Part shown: positions 57,140 to 64,000 of the stretch, piece by piece
Numbering within the stretch: the first letter of the stretch is position 1
Layout of the letters: each line of letters opens with the position of its first letter
Source of the DNA: CAWARU01 sp963805795
Lineage (GTDB): Bacteria > Pseudomonadota > Gammaproteobacteria > UBA6186 > Azoamicaceae
Assembly (NCBI GenBank): GCA_963805795.1
Contig: CAWDVG010000001.1
Coordinates: 1,550,001-1,614,000, forward strand
Direction of reading: 5' to 3'
Length of the DNA: 64,000 nucleotides
Position numbers and translations under genes: made by a program
The notes under the pieces: generated by a model
The model's database searches: none
Told to the model about the DNA's origin: nothing
The model's input: the letters and a program-made list of their open reading frames with translations, nothing else

Positions 57140-58123
57140 TTAAGTTTTAATTCCCTGTTTCTGAGCGGCCTCCGCAGCAGGCACCAAATAACTGCGATTT
57201 CGGCCATAATGCTTTGCTTGAAATAAGGCATAATCGGCCGCTTCTTTTAAATCCCAAGGGCTTGTAAAATGACCGGGTTCTGCCAAAGACAAGCCAAAAC
57301 TGGCTGTGACATGATCACTGCAACCTGAATTAATATGGGGGATTTGTAAGGCATCAATGGCTCCTCGTAATGTTTCCGAGATCTTTAACCCTTCTTCCCC
57401 TGTTGTATTAGGCAATACTATTGCGAAGGTTTCACCTGTGAGACGCGCCAAAGAATGATTCCCTTTGGGCATTGCGGATCTTAAAGCTTCAGCCACTTTT
57501 TTGATGGCTTCATCTCCTTTAGCTGCACCATAAGTTTGATTATAAGCCTGAAAATAATCCAGATTACTCATTACTAAAACTAAAGGTGCATTGTTTTTCT
57601 TGCACTCAAACCAATTATGCTCCAAATCATCATCAAAACTATTCGAATTTCCAATACCGGTTAAAGCATCCTGAGTTGCAATATTTTCTAAAGCTCTATT
57701 TGCCACGACCAAATTGTGTGTAACAGCAAAAACTTCATCTTTGAGATTTTGGAATCGTTCTGCCGAACGCACTTTTGCTAAAACCCGTAGTTTGGGTAAA
57801 GGTTTAATTAAGAAATCATCTACACCGGCATCAATCGCTTGCGCCGTTATTGCATCATCTAATTGTTTCGCGATTAACACAATAGGAGCCCAGGTAGCAT
57901 GGCCGCCTAATAATCGAATCTGGCGTATAATCTCGGTACCCGCAACTCCAGAAAGCTCATTATCGACAAAAATGAGTTGTGGGCATTTTTTTCGACATTC
58001 TTCCATCACTTCACGCTCACCGAGCGCTTCTTGGACGGTATGACCTAAAGATTGTAAATAAGAAACCAGTTCGATTCGATGTTCCACATCTTGATCTGCA
58101 ACCAGAACCCGCATATTAATCAT
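57140..58123 (-). CDS. Response regulator with degenerate GGDEF domain
   Basis: 327 aa. The receiver domain (1-120) keeps the acidic pair (LVADQD), the phosphoacceptor Asp (LIFVDNEL) and the KPLP lysine. A GGDEF-type domain follows (DALTGIGN...LDYFQAYNQTYGAAKGDEAI), but the active-site loop reads LTGETF instead of GGDEF, so cyclase activity is doubtful and it may bind GTP or c-di-GMP, or act as a scaffold. The start overlaps the upstream DsbC-like stop by 8 bp (ATGATTAA); ATG 58114 is an alternative. Confidence 0.85.
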   Translation of the reverse strand: MINMRVLVADQDVEHRIELVSYLQSLGHTVQEALGEREVMEECRKKCPQLIFVDNELSGVAGTEIIRQIRLLGGHATWAPIVLIAKQLDDAITAQAIDAGVDDFLIKPLPKLRVLAKVRSAERFQNLKDEVFAVTHNLVVANRALENIATQDALTGIGNSNSFDDDLEHNWFECKKNNAPLVLVMSNLDYFQAYNQTYGAAKGDEAIKKVAEALRSAMPKGNHSLARLTGETFAIVLPNTTGEEGLKISETLRGAIDALQIPHINSGCSDHVTASFGLSLAEPGHFTSPWDLKEAADYALFQAKHYGRNRSYLVPAAEAAQKQGIKT

Positions 58124-59072
58124 CCTTTTTAGCGTTATCTAAAGCTGATTTATCCTTGCCTTCCCCTTTTGCATCACTACTTTTACTATTGTTTTCTTTT
58201 GTTTTATCCTTGCCCTTATCTTTATCTTTGTCTTTGTCTTTGCCCTTATCTTTATCTTTGTCTATATCCTTGTCTTTGTTCTTTTCGTCAGCTTTAGCAT
58301 TGCCATTCTTTTCATTTGCATTCATGTCTTTGGTTTTTTCTGTGGTCTTTTCTTTTGCGTTATCTTGAGTTTCTTTTACATTACTTTTCTTATTATCTTT
58401 ATTATTCTTTGTATTAGCCTTGGTCTTACTCTTCGTACCACCTTTTGTTTGTTCTTCACCCTTATTAGTTGTTTTTTCTAAAGATTTTTCATTTTCATCA
58501 TTCGGTTTCTCTTCTGTTTTTTCCATGGCTGCACTGCGTTTAATAGCTTCTTTAGCTAATTTGTCAGCCGAAAAATAACCTGCTTTTAATGTTCCATCCG
58601 CAAATAAGACAGATGGCGTTCCGATAACACCCCATTTACGTCCTAAAGAATAATGCATCTTGATAGGATTTTTACAGGTTTTTGGGGCAATCTCTTCGCC
58701 TTCCATAGCGCGATCTAAACTATCGTTTTGATCTTTGGAACACCAAATCGACACCCATTCTTTAAAGCCAGGAGAATCTAGCCCTTGTCTTGGCATGGCC
58801 AAAACACGCACCTGAATTCCTTGATCAGCCAATTTTGGAAATTCGTGATGTAATTTACGACAAAAACTGCAATTCATATCTGTGAATACATAAACCACAG
58901 CTTTAGGTTTTGTGGCACCATATTGGATGTATTCTAACTTCTGTTTAAGATCAGCTACTCTTTTTTCCCTTGCCCCTGAGGAATTATCATCCGCCCAAGC
59001 ACTATTGAAAAACAGTTGACCTATTATTAATAATAGAATCCCAATAAATCGTTTTTTCTGTAAAAATTTCAT
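58116..59072 (-). CDS. DsbC/DsbG-like thiol-disulfide protein with Lys/Asp-rich tail
   Basis: 318 aa. A signal peptide (FIGILLLIIGQLFFNSAWA) is followed by a thioredoxin-fold domain with active site CSFC (FTDMNCSFCRKLHHEFPKL) and cis-Pro region WGVIGTPSVLF. The N-terminal dimerisation domain of DsbC is missing: the fold starts about 25 residues after the signal. The last 130 residues are a repetitive Lys/Asp/Glu/Asn tail (KDKDKGKDKDKDKDKGKDK) encoded by hexamer-like DNA repeats prone to slippage. The position after xerD matches dsbC. It probably acts in the periplasm; what the tail does is unknown. Confidence 0.8.
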   Translation of the reverse strand: MKFLQKKRFIGILLLIIGQLFFNSAWADDNSSGAREKRVADLKQKLEYIQYGATKPKAVVYVFTDMNCSFCRKLHHEFPKLADQGIQVRVLAMPRQGLDSPGFKEWVSIWCSKDQNDSLDRAMEGEEIAPKTCKNPIKMHYSLGRKWGVIGTPSVLFADGTLKAGYFSADKLAKEAIKRSAAMEKTEEKPNDENEKSLEKTTNKGEEQTKGGTKSKTKANTKNNKDNKKSNVKETQDNAKEKTTEKTKDMNANEKNGNAKADEKNKDKDIDKDKDKGKDKDKDKDKGKDKTKENNSKSSDAKGEGKDKSALDNAKKDD

Positions 59073-59198
59073 AAAAAATCCTTCATCCCTACAAGAACAT
59101 AAGCACGCTGAGTCTTTGAGTATAGTATTGAACAGTTTGGCCTAACTTTCTAGTTGTTAGGGTCAAAGCCCGACTATGCATTGACCCCGACCATGCAA

Positions 59199-60077
59199 TT
59201 ACCCCCTAGGATGATGCTTTTGATGCAATTCCTGTAACCGAATATTTGCAACATGGGTATAAATTTGAGTAGTCGAAAGACTAGCATGGCCCAAAAGTAA
59301 CTGCACCATCCGTAAATCTGCTCCTCGGTTAACCAGATGGGTGGCAAAAGCATGTCTTAAGGTATGAGGAGATATGGTTTTTTCAATGCCCATCTTAAAA
59401 GCATAATATTTCAGGCGATACCAAAATGCCTGTCTAGTCAATGGTTTACGCTGATTTGTTAAAAAAACATAGGGGTTAATTAGATCATTTTTTAGAAAAG
59501 TAGGTCTCGCTTTTTTCATGTATTCTGTCAGCCAATGGATAGCTTCTTCGCCAATTGGGACTAATCGTTCGCGATTCCCTTTTCCAATAACCCGAATAAC
59601 ACCTTGACGTAAATTAAGCTGTTCAATCTCTAATGTGACCAATTCCGTTACACGTAATCCTGTAGCGTATAAAAGTTCTAAAAGCGCTTTGTCTCTAAGT
59701 CCTTGAGGACTCTCTACCTCAGGAGCAGTTAACAGTGCGCTCACTTCCTCTTCAGATAAATTTTTGGGTAAAGATTGCCCAAGCTTTGGACTTACAATAT
59801 CGAGGGTGGGATCAATTAAACAATATTTTTCTCTTAATAGATACTTATAAAAAGACCGTAAACAAGAGAGGAGTCGAGCTGTGGACCGTGGGTGACTGCC
59901 CTTTTGAGCAAGCTCATGTAAATATTGAAGAATCAGTTCTCTTTTGGCTTCAAGTAAGGAAGCTTTTTGTTCAATAAGCCAAGCTTCAAATTGTTTGAGA
60001 TCTGTCCGGTAAGAAGAAAGGGTATTAACACTGAAGCCCCGTTCAAGCCACAGGGCATTCAGAAATAATTGAACTAT
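59199..60077 (-). CDS. xerD: Tyrosine recombinase XerD, apparent ATA start
   Basis: The catalytic half is complete: R in ATGLRVTELVTL, K in GKGNRERLVPIG, HTLRHAFATHL, LLGHASLSTTQIYTH with the nucleophile Tyr. The N-terminal domain (FLNALWLERGFSVNTLSSYRTDLK...) is in the same open frame but contains no ATG, GTG or TTG before the GTG at 59744, which lies far inside. The only sensible start is ATA at 60077, exactly 6 nt after AAGGAG, giving 292 aa. XerD resolves chromosome dimers with XerC. Followed by the DsbC-like gene, as in other Gammaproteobacteria. Confidence 0.9.
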   Translation of the reverse strand: MVQLFLNALWLERGFSVNTLSSYRTDLKQFEAWLIEQKASLLEAKRELILQYLHELAQKGSHPRSTARLLSCLRSFYKYLLREKYCLIDPTLDIVSPKLGQSLPKNLSEEEVSALLTAPEVESPQGLRDKALLELLYATGLRVTELVTLEIEQLNLRQGVIRVIGKGNRERLVPIGEEAIHWLTEYMKKARPTFLKNDLINPYVFLTNQRKPLTRQAFWYRLKYYAFKMGIEKTISPHTLRHAFATHLVNRGADLRMVQLLLGHASLSTTQIYTHVANIRLQELHQKHHPRG

Positions 60078-60115
60078 GAGAAGCTCCTTCTAAGCTTTAT
60101 AACTTTTATAAGGTT

Positions 60116-60523
60116 TTAAGCTTCGTCAACCTGGGTAGCAGCAGATGCTTGATCGTTTCCTGGAACTTGTAGATCTAAACGTTCACGAATTCTAGCACCC
60201 TTACCGGTTAAACCGCGTAAATAATATAATTTAGCTTTACGAACATGACCTCTACGTTTCACTTCAATCCCTTTAATTACTGGGCTATGGGTTTGAAATA
60301 CACGCTCAACCCCTTCTCCATGGGATATTTTGCGAACGGTAAAGGCGGAATTGAGACCACGGTTTCGCTTAGCAATCACCACGCCCTCAAAAGCCTGAAC
60401 CCGTGTCCGAGTTCCTTCTTTAACTTCTACTGAGACTACAACGGTATCACCTGCTCGAAATTCAGGGATATCCTGTTTTAGCTGACCAGCTTCTATTCTT
60501 TGAATAATCGTATTGGTATTCAT
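60116..60523 (-). CDS. rplS: 50S ribosomal protein L19
   Basis: 135 aa. FRAGDTVVVSVEVKEGTRTRVQAFEGVVIAK and FTVRKISHGEGVERVFQTHSP are L19 signatures. A short extra tail (VPGNDQASAATQVDEA) is present. Last gene of rpsP-rimM-trmD-rplS. Confidence 0.97.
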   Translation of the reverse strand: MNTNTIIQRIEAGQLKQDIPEFRAGDTVVVSVEVKEGTRTRVQAFEGVVIAKRNRGLNSAFTVRKISHGEGVERVFQTHSPVIKGIEVKRRGHVRKAKLYYLRGLTGKGARIRERLDLQVPGNDQASAATQVDEA

Positions 60524-60540
60524 TGTCTTGTCCGCTCCTA

Positions 60541-61401
60541 TTAATCCACCGATATTTTATTGTCTTTTAAGAATTCTTGCAACAATTTTTCCTGATTTTT
60601 ATCTAAGGACAGCTTTTTCAACAAATCTGGGCGTCTTAAAAAGGTTCTTCCTAAACGCTGCTGTAAGCGCCATTGATCAATTGCAGCATGATCACCCGAT
60701 AAAAGCACTGATGGCACCCTCAATCCGGCAACCACTTCGGGGCGGGTATAATGCGGGCAATCTAATAAGCCTTCAGAAAAAGAGTCTTCATTGGCAGAGT
60801 CTTCGTGCCCCAAAGCGCCAGGCAAAAGTCGAATGATCGCATCCAACATCACCATAATGGCTAATTCACCACCACTGAGCACATAATCCCCCAAGGACCA
60901 TTCTTCATCCATTTCTAGTTCAATTAGGCGTTCGTCTATCCCTTCGTAACGTCCTGCAACAAATAACAGGTTAAAGTCAGTTGAAAAACATTTTGCAGTT
61001 TCTTGGGTAAAAGGTTTTCCTTGAGGAGAAACATAAATCGTTTTGAGCGGTTTTATCACTGTTCTTGAAGTCGCGCTTGCTTCTATTTCTGATTCTGCTT
61101 GTACTGACTCCGCTTGTACTCGCTGATCGTTTTGATATAAGTCTGCTTCTATGTGAGATTGATACCGAACTGCCGCTGCTTTTGCTGCTTGAATCGCTTC
61201 CCTTAAAGGCGAAACCCCCATAAGCATCCCTGGCCCGCCACCATAGGGTCGATCGTCCACTGTTTTATGACGATTATGTGCCCAATCTCGGGGATTCCAA
61301 TACGAGAGCTTAATTAAGCCTTTTTCAATGGCACGACCTGTGATCCCTAGATTTAAGGCGGAAAACATATCGGGGAGTAAAGTCACAACGCCACACCACA
61401 C
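60541..61401 (-). CDS. trmD: tRNA (guanine-37-N1)-methyltransferase
   Basis: 286 aa from GTG 61401, chosen because GGAG is 6 nt upstream and the protein then starts WCGVVTLLPDMF like the family; a TTG at 61413 is less likely. SAM-binding trefoil-knot motifs: YVSPQGKPFTQETAK, LLFVAGRYEGIDERLIE, LGDYVLSGGELAIMV. About 35 extra residues (ADLYQNDQRVQAESVQAESE...) are inserted ahead of the knot compared with the usual ~250 aa. Confidence 0.94.
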   Translation of the reverse strand: MWCGVVTLLPDMFSALNLGITGRAIEKGLIKLSYWNPRDWAHNRHKTVDDRPYGGGPGMLMGVSPLREAIQAAKAAAVRYQSHIEADLYQNDQRVQAESVQAESEIEASATSRTVIKPLKTIYVSPQGKPFTQETAKCFSTDFNLLFVAGRYEGIDERLIELEMDEEWSLGDYVLSGGELAIMVMLDAIIRLLPGALGHEDSANEDSFSEGLLDCPHYTRPEVVAGLRVPSVLLSGDHAAIDQWRLQQRLGRTFLRRPDLLKKLSLDKNQEKLLQEFLKDNKISVD

Positions 61402-61456
61402 AGAAAACTCCAATTAAGAATAGATCTTGATAATACTTGATCTTGTTAATACTTCT

Positions 61457-61580
61457 ATACTCTTCGCAAACGGATTTCAGGTGTTGTTGCGCACCCCTCT
61501 CGCAATGCTCATGTATTTTTTATACAATGCGCTTGCTCGGGGGATGCGCGCCTAGCCTAAAATCCGTTTGCTTTGAGTAT
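61457..61580. repeat. Long palindromic element (ATACTC/GAGTAT family) inside the trmD operon
   Basis: The outer arms ATACTCTTCGCAAACGGATT and the matching right arm ending TTTGCTTTGAGTAT pair over more than 20 bp. Between them a second, GC-richer palindrome (GCGCACCCC...GGGGATGCGC) forms an inner stem. It separates trmD from rimM, genes that are normally adjacent. The same arm sequences occur at 13427 and 45561. Confidence 0.8.
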
Positions 61581-61604
61581 ATACTTTTCTGAAGAACAAG
61601 AATT

Positions 61605-62114
61605 TTAAAATTCTGGGTCCCAGCGAACCCGCATCTTTTTTTTAACCAAATCAATTTCGAGAATATATTCTTTAGGCACATAGGGAATTAAATGTTCACG
61701 TTTTTCATTTTTGACCACTAAAACATCATTAGCGCCCGTTTCAAATAAACTATCGACTTGGCCCAATATTTCATCTTTTTCAGTGACGACTTCTAAACCA
61801 ATTAAATCTGCCCAATAATGTTCATCTGCGCGTAATTCCGGTAATAGACTTCGTTCAATGCCAATTTCAGCGTTCGTTATTAAAGCGGCATCATCACGAG
61901 TGCTGCAGGATGAAAGTAATGCAATCAGACCCTTGCCATGCTTTTTACCCTCTAGCAATTTATATGCTTTAAAGCCCTCTCTAAGAGAAAGCTGCCAGAT
62001 AGGATAATCCAATAGACTTTCTGGATCTTCTGAGAAAGACTGAACATGCACCCAGCCTTTAATCCCAAAGGGTGCACCAATACGACCCAAAATAATCAGT
62101 TGCAAGGCTATCAC
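61605..62114 (-). CDS. rimM: Ribosome maturation factor RimM
   Basis: 169 aa from GTG 62114; the start is uncertain, since no clear ribosome-binding site is seen and an upstream start would overlap rpsP. The N-terminal domain IILGRIGAPFGIKGWVHVQSF and the C-terminal PRC-barrel (HYWADLIGLEVVTEK, IPYVPKEYILEIDLVKK) are typical. It assists 30S head assembly together with S19. Confidence 0.9.
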   Translation of the reverse strand: MIALQLIILGRIGAPFGIKGWVHVQSFSEDPESLLDYPIWQLSLREGFKAYKLLEGKKHGKGLIALLSSCSTRDDAALITNAEIGIERSLLPELRADEHYWADLIGLEVVTEKDEILGQVDSLFETGANDVLVVKNEKREHLIPYVPKEYILEIDLVKKKMRVRWDPEF

Positions 62115-62124
62115 TAGAAATAAA

Positions 62125-62373
62125 TTATGAAGCTTTATCCCATTCTGCAATCAAAGTTGCCACACGCTGAGAGGGTTTAGCCCCGTTCTTGATCCATTTC
62201 TGAACCTGTTCTCGGTCCATTTTTACCCGCTGCTCTTGACCACTGGCAATGGGGTTAAAATAGCCTAAACGCTCGATATAGCGTCCATCCCGAGGACAGC
62301 GCTTATCAGCTGCAACTATATGATAAAATGGACGTTTTTTTGCACCGCCCCGTGCCAAACGAATCACCACCAT
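62125..62373 (-). CDS. rpsP: 30S ribosomal protein S16
   Basis: 82 aa: VVIRLARGGAKKRPFYHIVAAD and RYIERLGYFNP are diagnostic. First gene of rpsP-rimM-trmD-rplS. Confidence 0.97.
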   Translation of the reverse strand: MVVIRLARGGAKKRPFYHIVAADKRCPRDGRYIERLGYFNPIASGQEQRVKMDREQVQKWIKNGAKPSQRVATLIAEWDKAS

Positions 62374-62709
62374 GAATAAAAGACCCTCATTATAAATAAA
62401 TTCAATTTGTCTATTAACGTTAAAGACTGGGTAGTTTATCCAAAATTGATGGACTTTGCAATCGCCATAGGCAGCGGGGTTTTATTCATATATGCATATT
62501 GTTAACAAATCGTTAAAATAAAGGACATTCTAAAAATTATAATAAAGTTAACTTACAATACACTAATCTTGCCGGCCTATTCCATCTTGCCATCACCTTT
62601 AAACTAGTTTACAATGAAAACTTATATTAATAATCATAAGCTACAGACCTCATATGGGGCATTGACAGAACTCTTGGATAATTACTCATAAAATGAGTGG
62701 GAAATAATA
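62374..62709. other. rpsP-effector gene divergent spacer
   Basis: No gene is seen. TTGACA (62662-62667) without an ideally spaced -10 (weak CATAAA at 62687), and a small palindrome ACTCAT-AAA-ATGAGT (62684-62698) directly before the next gene. These could be its promoter and operator but are weak. Confidence 0.35.
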
Positions 62710-64000
62710 ATGCTTAATCCAGAACAAATAGCTGAACTATCGAAAAAATATAATGATGATGCCAATATGAAAGGCGGTTTTGAGCAAACTTGGGCTGCGG
62801 GAGCCACTGGAACTGTTGCTCTGGCACAGTCCCCCCAGACTGCCCTCCCCGCTGCGGGAACTGCTGGCGTTTATAGCACTCTGGCTTATGGTATCGGAAT
62901 TTCTAATGGTTCTGGGGCTTTTTCTTCATCTTCTTCATCTTCGTCAGCATCGCCATCTATTTCCCTAAAAAATAGCCAAGACAAGACCAATATAAGATTA
63001 ATCGCTAGTTTTTTCGGTGATTCGTTTATTGAGGGAATGAGTTTCGATGATGAATCATTAGAAGGAGTCAGCGCAACAGAAATAATGAATTATACTATTA
63101 GCTTTCTAGAAGCACATAAAGAAAAATTTCCAAAATCTGCTTTATTTATCGAACCATTAAAGCAAACAGTACTGTTAGAACGAAAACGAATGAACGCCAT
63201 AGTCAAAATGGCTGATCTTGAAGAAGATGTACAAATGACCTCTAGCAAGGAAGAACTGGAGAGGGGGCTTATACCCAAACTCCAGTTTCCAAAAAAATTA
63301 TATGGCGAAACATTTAATAAAAATCCAGACAATACCAAAAAACAAACCCAAATCTTACAATCCTTGGCGGATGATATATCGAATAGAATTCGAAACTTAA
63401 AATTAGGTGAAAGACTCGTTATTCCTGGCGGGTGGGGCGCCCTTCCCTTTGGACATGCCATATATTATGAAATAGAAAGAGAAAGAACAACTCCTATTCC
63501 TTTATACTCCATGCGCATTTTTAATTCGGGTGCGGGTGTGGGCTTTTATCAAAGAATCGCGGACATCGGAAAATCGGATACGGTTGTTTTAAAATGTTGC
63601 CCTTGCGTAGAACAGAAAAATTTAACCTCTACCGAGCTACTTAGAAACAATGTCTGGCTTTATCATGCCGAAATGCAGATTTTAGGCATCATTAAAAATG
63701 AACATCGTTTTAATGAAGATGATATTTATCGACAGTTTTTGCCTGCCATTCACAAGCATTTTGGCGAAAAAATACAAACACCGGAGAATTACAACAAATT
63801 TAAAAAACCGCAACGAAGTGGCACTTGTTCTTACAAAAGTTTGATGTGCATTTTTAAATATCATACAGACAAAAAAGAATATCGACTATTTAAACACAGT
63901 ATGCGCATGGATTTATTGAGAAAATTTATTCAATTAAATTCAACAAAGAATCTACCAAAACAAAAGAAAAATTCGACACTCAATTTAGAATTCGTAAGGT
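62710..64000 (+). CDS. Effector-like protein, 3' end outside the window
   Basis: At least 430 aa; the frame is open from ATG 62710 to the window edge. The N-terminus is Gly/Ala/Ser-rich (with an eight-Ser run near residue 80), without signal peptide. From about residue 230 a globular domain is seen: LVIPGGWGALPFGHAIYYEI (H249), YSMRIFNSGAGVGFY, then KKPQRSGTCSYKSLMC (C373). The His/Cys pair and the SGTCS text resemble a cysteine-peptidase-like layout and parallel the pair in the 1867-aa gene. Family not named with certainty; a host-directed effector is inferred. Confidence 0.65.
   Translation, partial: MLNPEQIAELSKKYNDDANMKGGFEQTWAAGATGTVALAQSPQTALPAAGTAGVYSTLAYGIGISNGSGAFSSSSSSSSASPSISLKNSQDKTNIRLIASFFGDSFIEGMSFDDESLEGVSATEIMNYTISFLEAHKEKFPKSALFIEPLKQTVLLERKRMNAIVKMADLEEDVQMTSSKEELERGLIPKLQFPKKLYGETFNKNPDNTKKQTQILQSLADDISNRIRNLKLGERLVIPGGWGALPFGHAIYYEIERERTTPIPLYSMRIFNSGAGVGFYQRIADIGKSDTVVLKCCPCVEQKNLTSTELLRNNVWLYHAEMQILGIIKNEHRFNEDDIYRQFLPAIHKHFGEKIQTPENYNKFKKPQRSGTCSYKSLMCIFKYHTDKKEYRLFKHSMRMDLLRKFIQLNSTKNLPKQKKNSTLNLEFVR

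Noticed and set aside
58210..58280. Possible CRISPR or tandem array
   Set aside because: The short TTTATC/TTTGTC-like units are coding repeats for KD runs; there are no spacers of constant length.
58156..58368. Plus-strand ORF rich in Leu/Ser
   Set aside because: Antisense of the Lys/Asp repeat tail of the DsbC-like gene.
59199..59744. XerD as a 181-aa short recombinase starting at GTG 59744
   Set aside because: The N-terminal SAM-like domain is present upstream in the same open frame.

Overview
The window is AT-rich gammaproteobacterial chromosome. Gene orders typical of this class (gcvR/dapA, ileS-lspA, obgE-rpmA-rplU, rpsF-rpsR-rplI-dnaB-alr, rpsP-rimM-trmD-rplS, xerD-dsbC) alternate with very large genes for eukaryote-like proteins: ankyrin, leucine-rich and HEAT repeats, an OTU-type cysteine-protease signature, kinase-like motifs, and an FG-GAP/NG2-type protein. 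Decayed mobile DNA and broken genes are also present. Together this suggests a host-associated member of the Legionellales (Legionella, Coxiella, Berkiella or Aquicella-like) with a large effector repertoire. The species cannot be fixed from the sequence, and no secretion-system genes lie in the window.

Layout. 1-3.3 kb is a decayed accessory segment: a 491-bp IS66-like remnant with perfect 21-bp terminal inverted repeats sitting inside an old reading frame; a toxin-antitoxin locus with an intact antitoxin and a dead RES toxin; a possible papain-fold protein; and a truncated integrase beside tRNA-Ser(CGA). 3.3-18.9 kb is core: a minimal BamC-like lipoprotein, dapA, gcvR, aspS (with an in-frame TGA), lipoproteins, a pilin-like protein, lspA, ileS, murJ, rpsT, obgE (one-base frameshift), rpmA, rplU and ispB. 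18.9-28.9 kb starts at tRNA-Pro(CGG) and holds an LRR protein, a 1438-aa FG-GAP/NG2-type surface protein, a PAS-LuxR regulator, two beta-barrel outer-membrane proteins and ihfB. The FG-GAP and regulator genes are flanked by a ~200-bp direct duplication of the 3' end of one outer-membrane protein gene. 29-33 kb carries rpoS, a ZapB-like gene, coq7 and an ABC exporter. 33.4-41.7 kb is one 2761-aa multidomain gene. 42-48 kb is groESL, alr, dnaB, rplI, rpsR and rpsF. 48.6-57 kb has an L,D-transpeptidase, an ankyrin gene broken by two compensating frameshifts, and a 1867-aa effector-like protein. 57-62.4 kb has a response regulator with a degenerate GGDEF domain, a DsbC-like protein, xerD (apparent ATA start), rplS, trmD, rimM and rpsP. 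The last gene (62,710 onward) is another effector-like protein that runs off the window.

Three themes cross the regions. First, a family of palindromic intergenic elements (ends ATACTC...GAGTAT) lies next to core genes in four places. Second, several essential or conserved genes carry lesions (aspS nonsense, obgE +1, xerD start, ankyrin gene +1/-1); these are either consensus errors or genuine decay/recoding and must be checked against reads. Third, the effector-like genes share Ala/Thr/Ser/Gly/Asn-rich linkers, and two of them share a His...Gln-x-Ser-Gly-x-Cys motif pair that could mark a common peptidase-like module.
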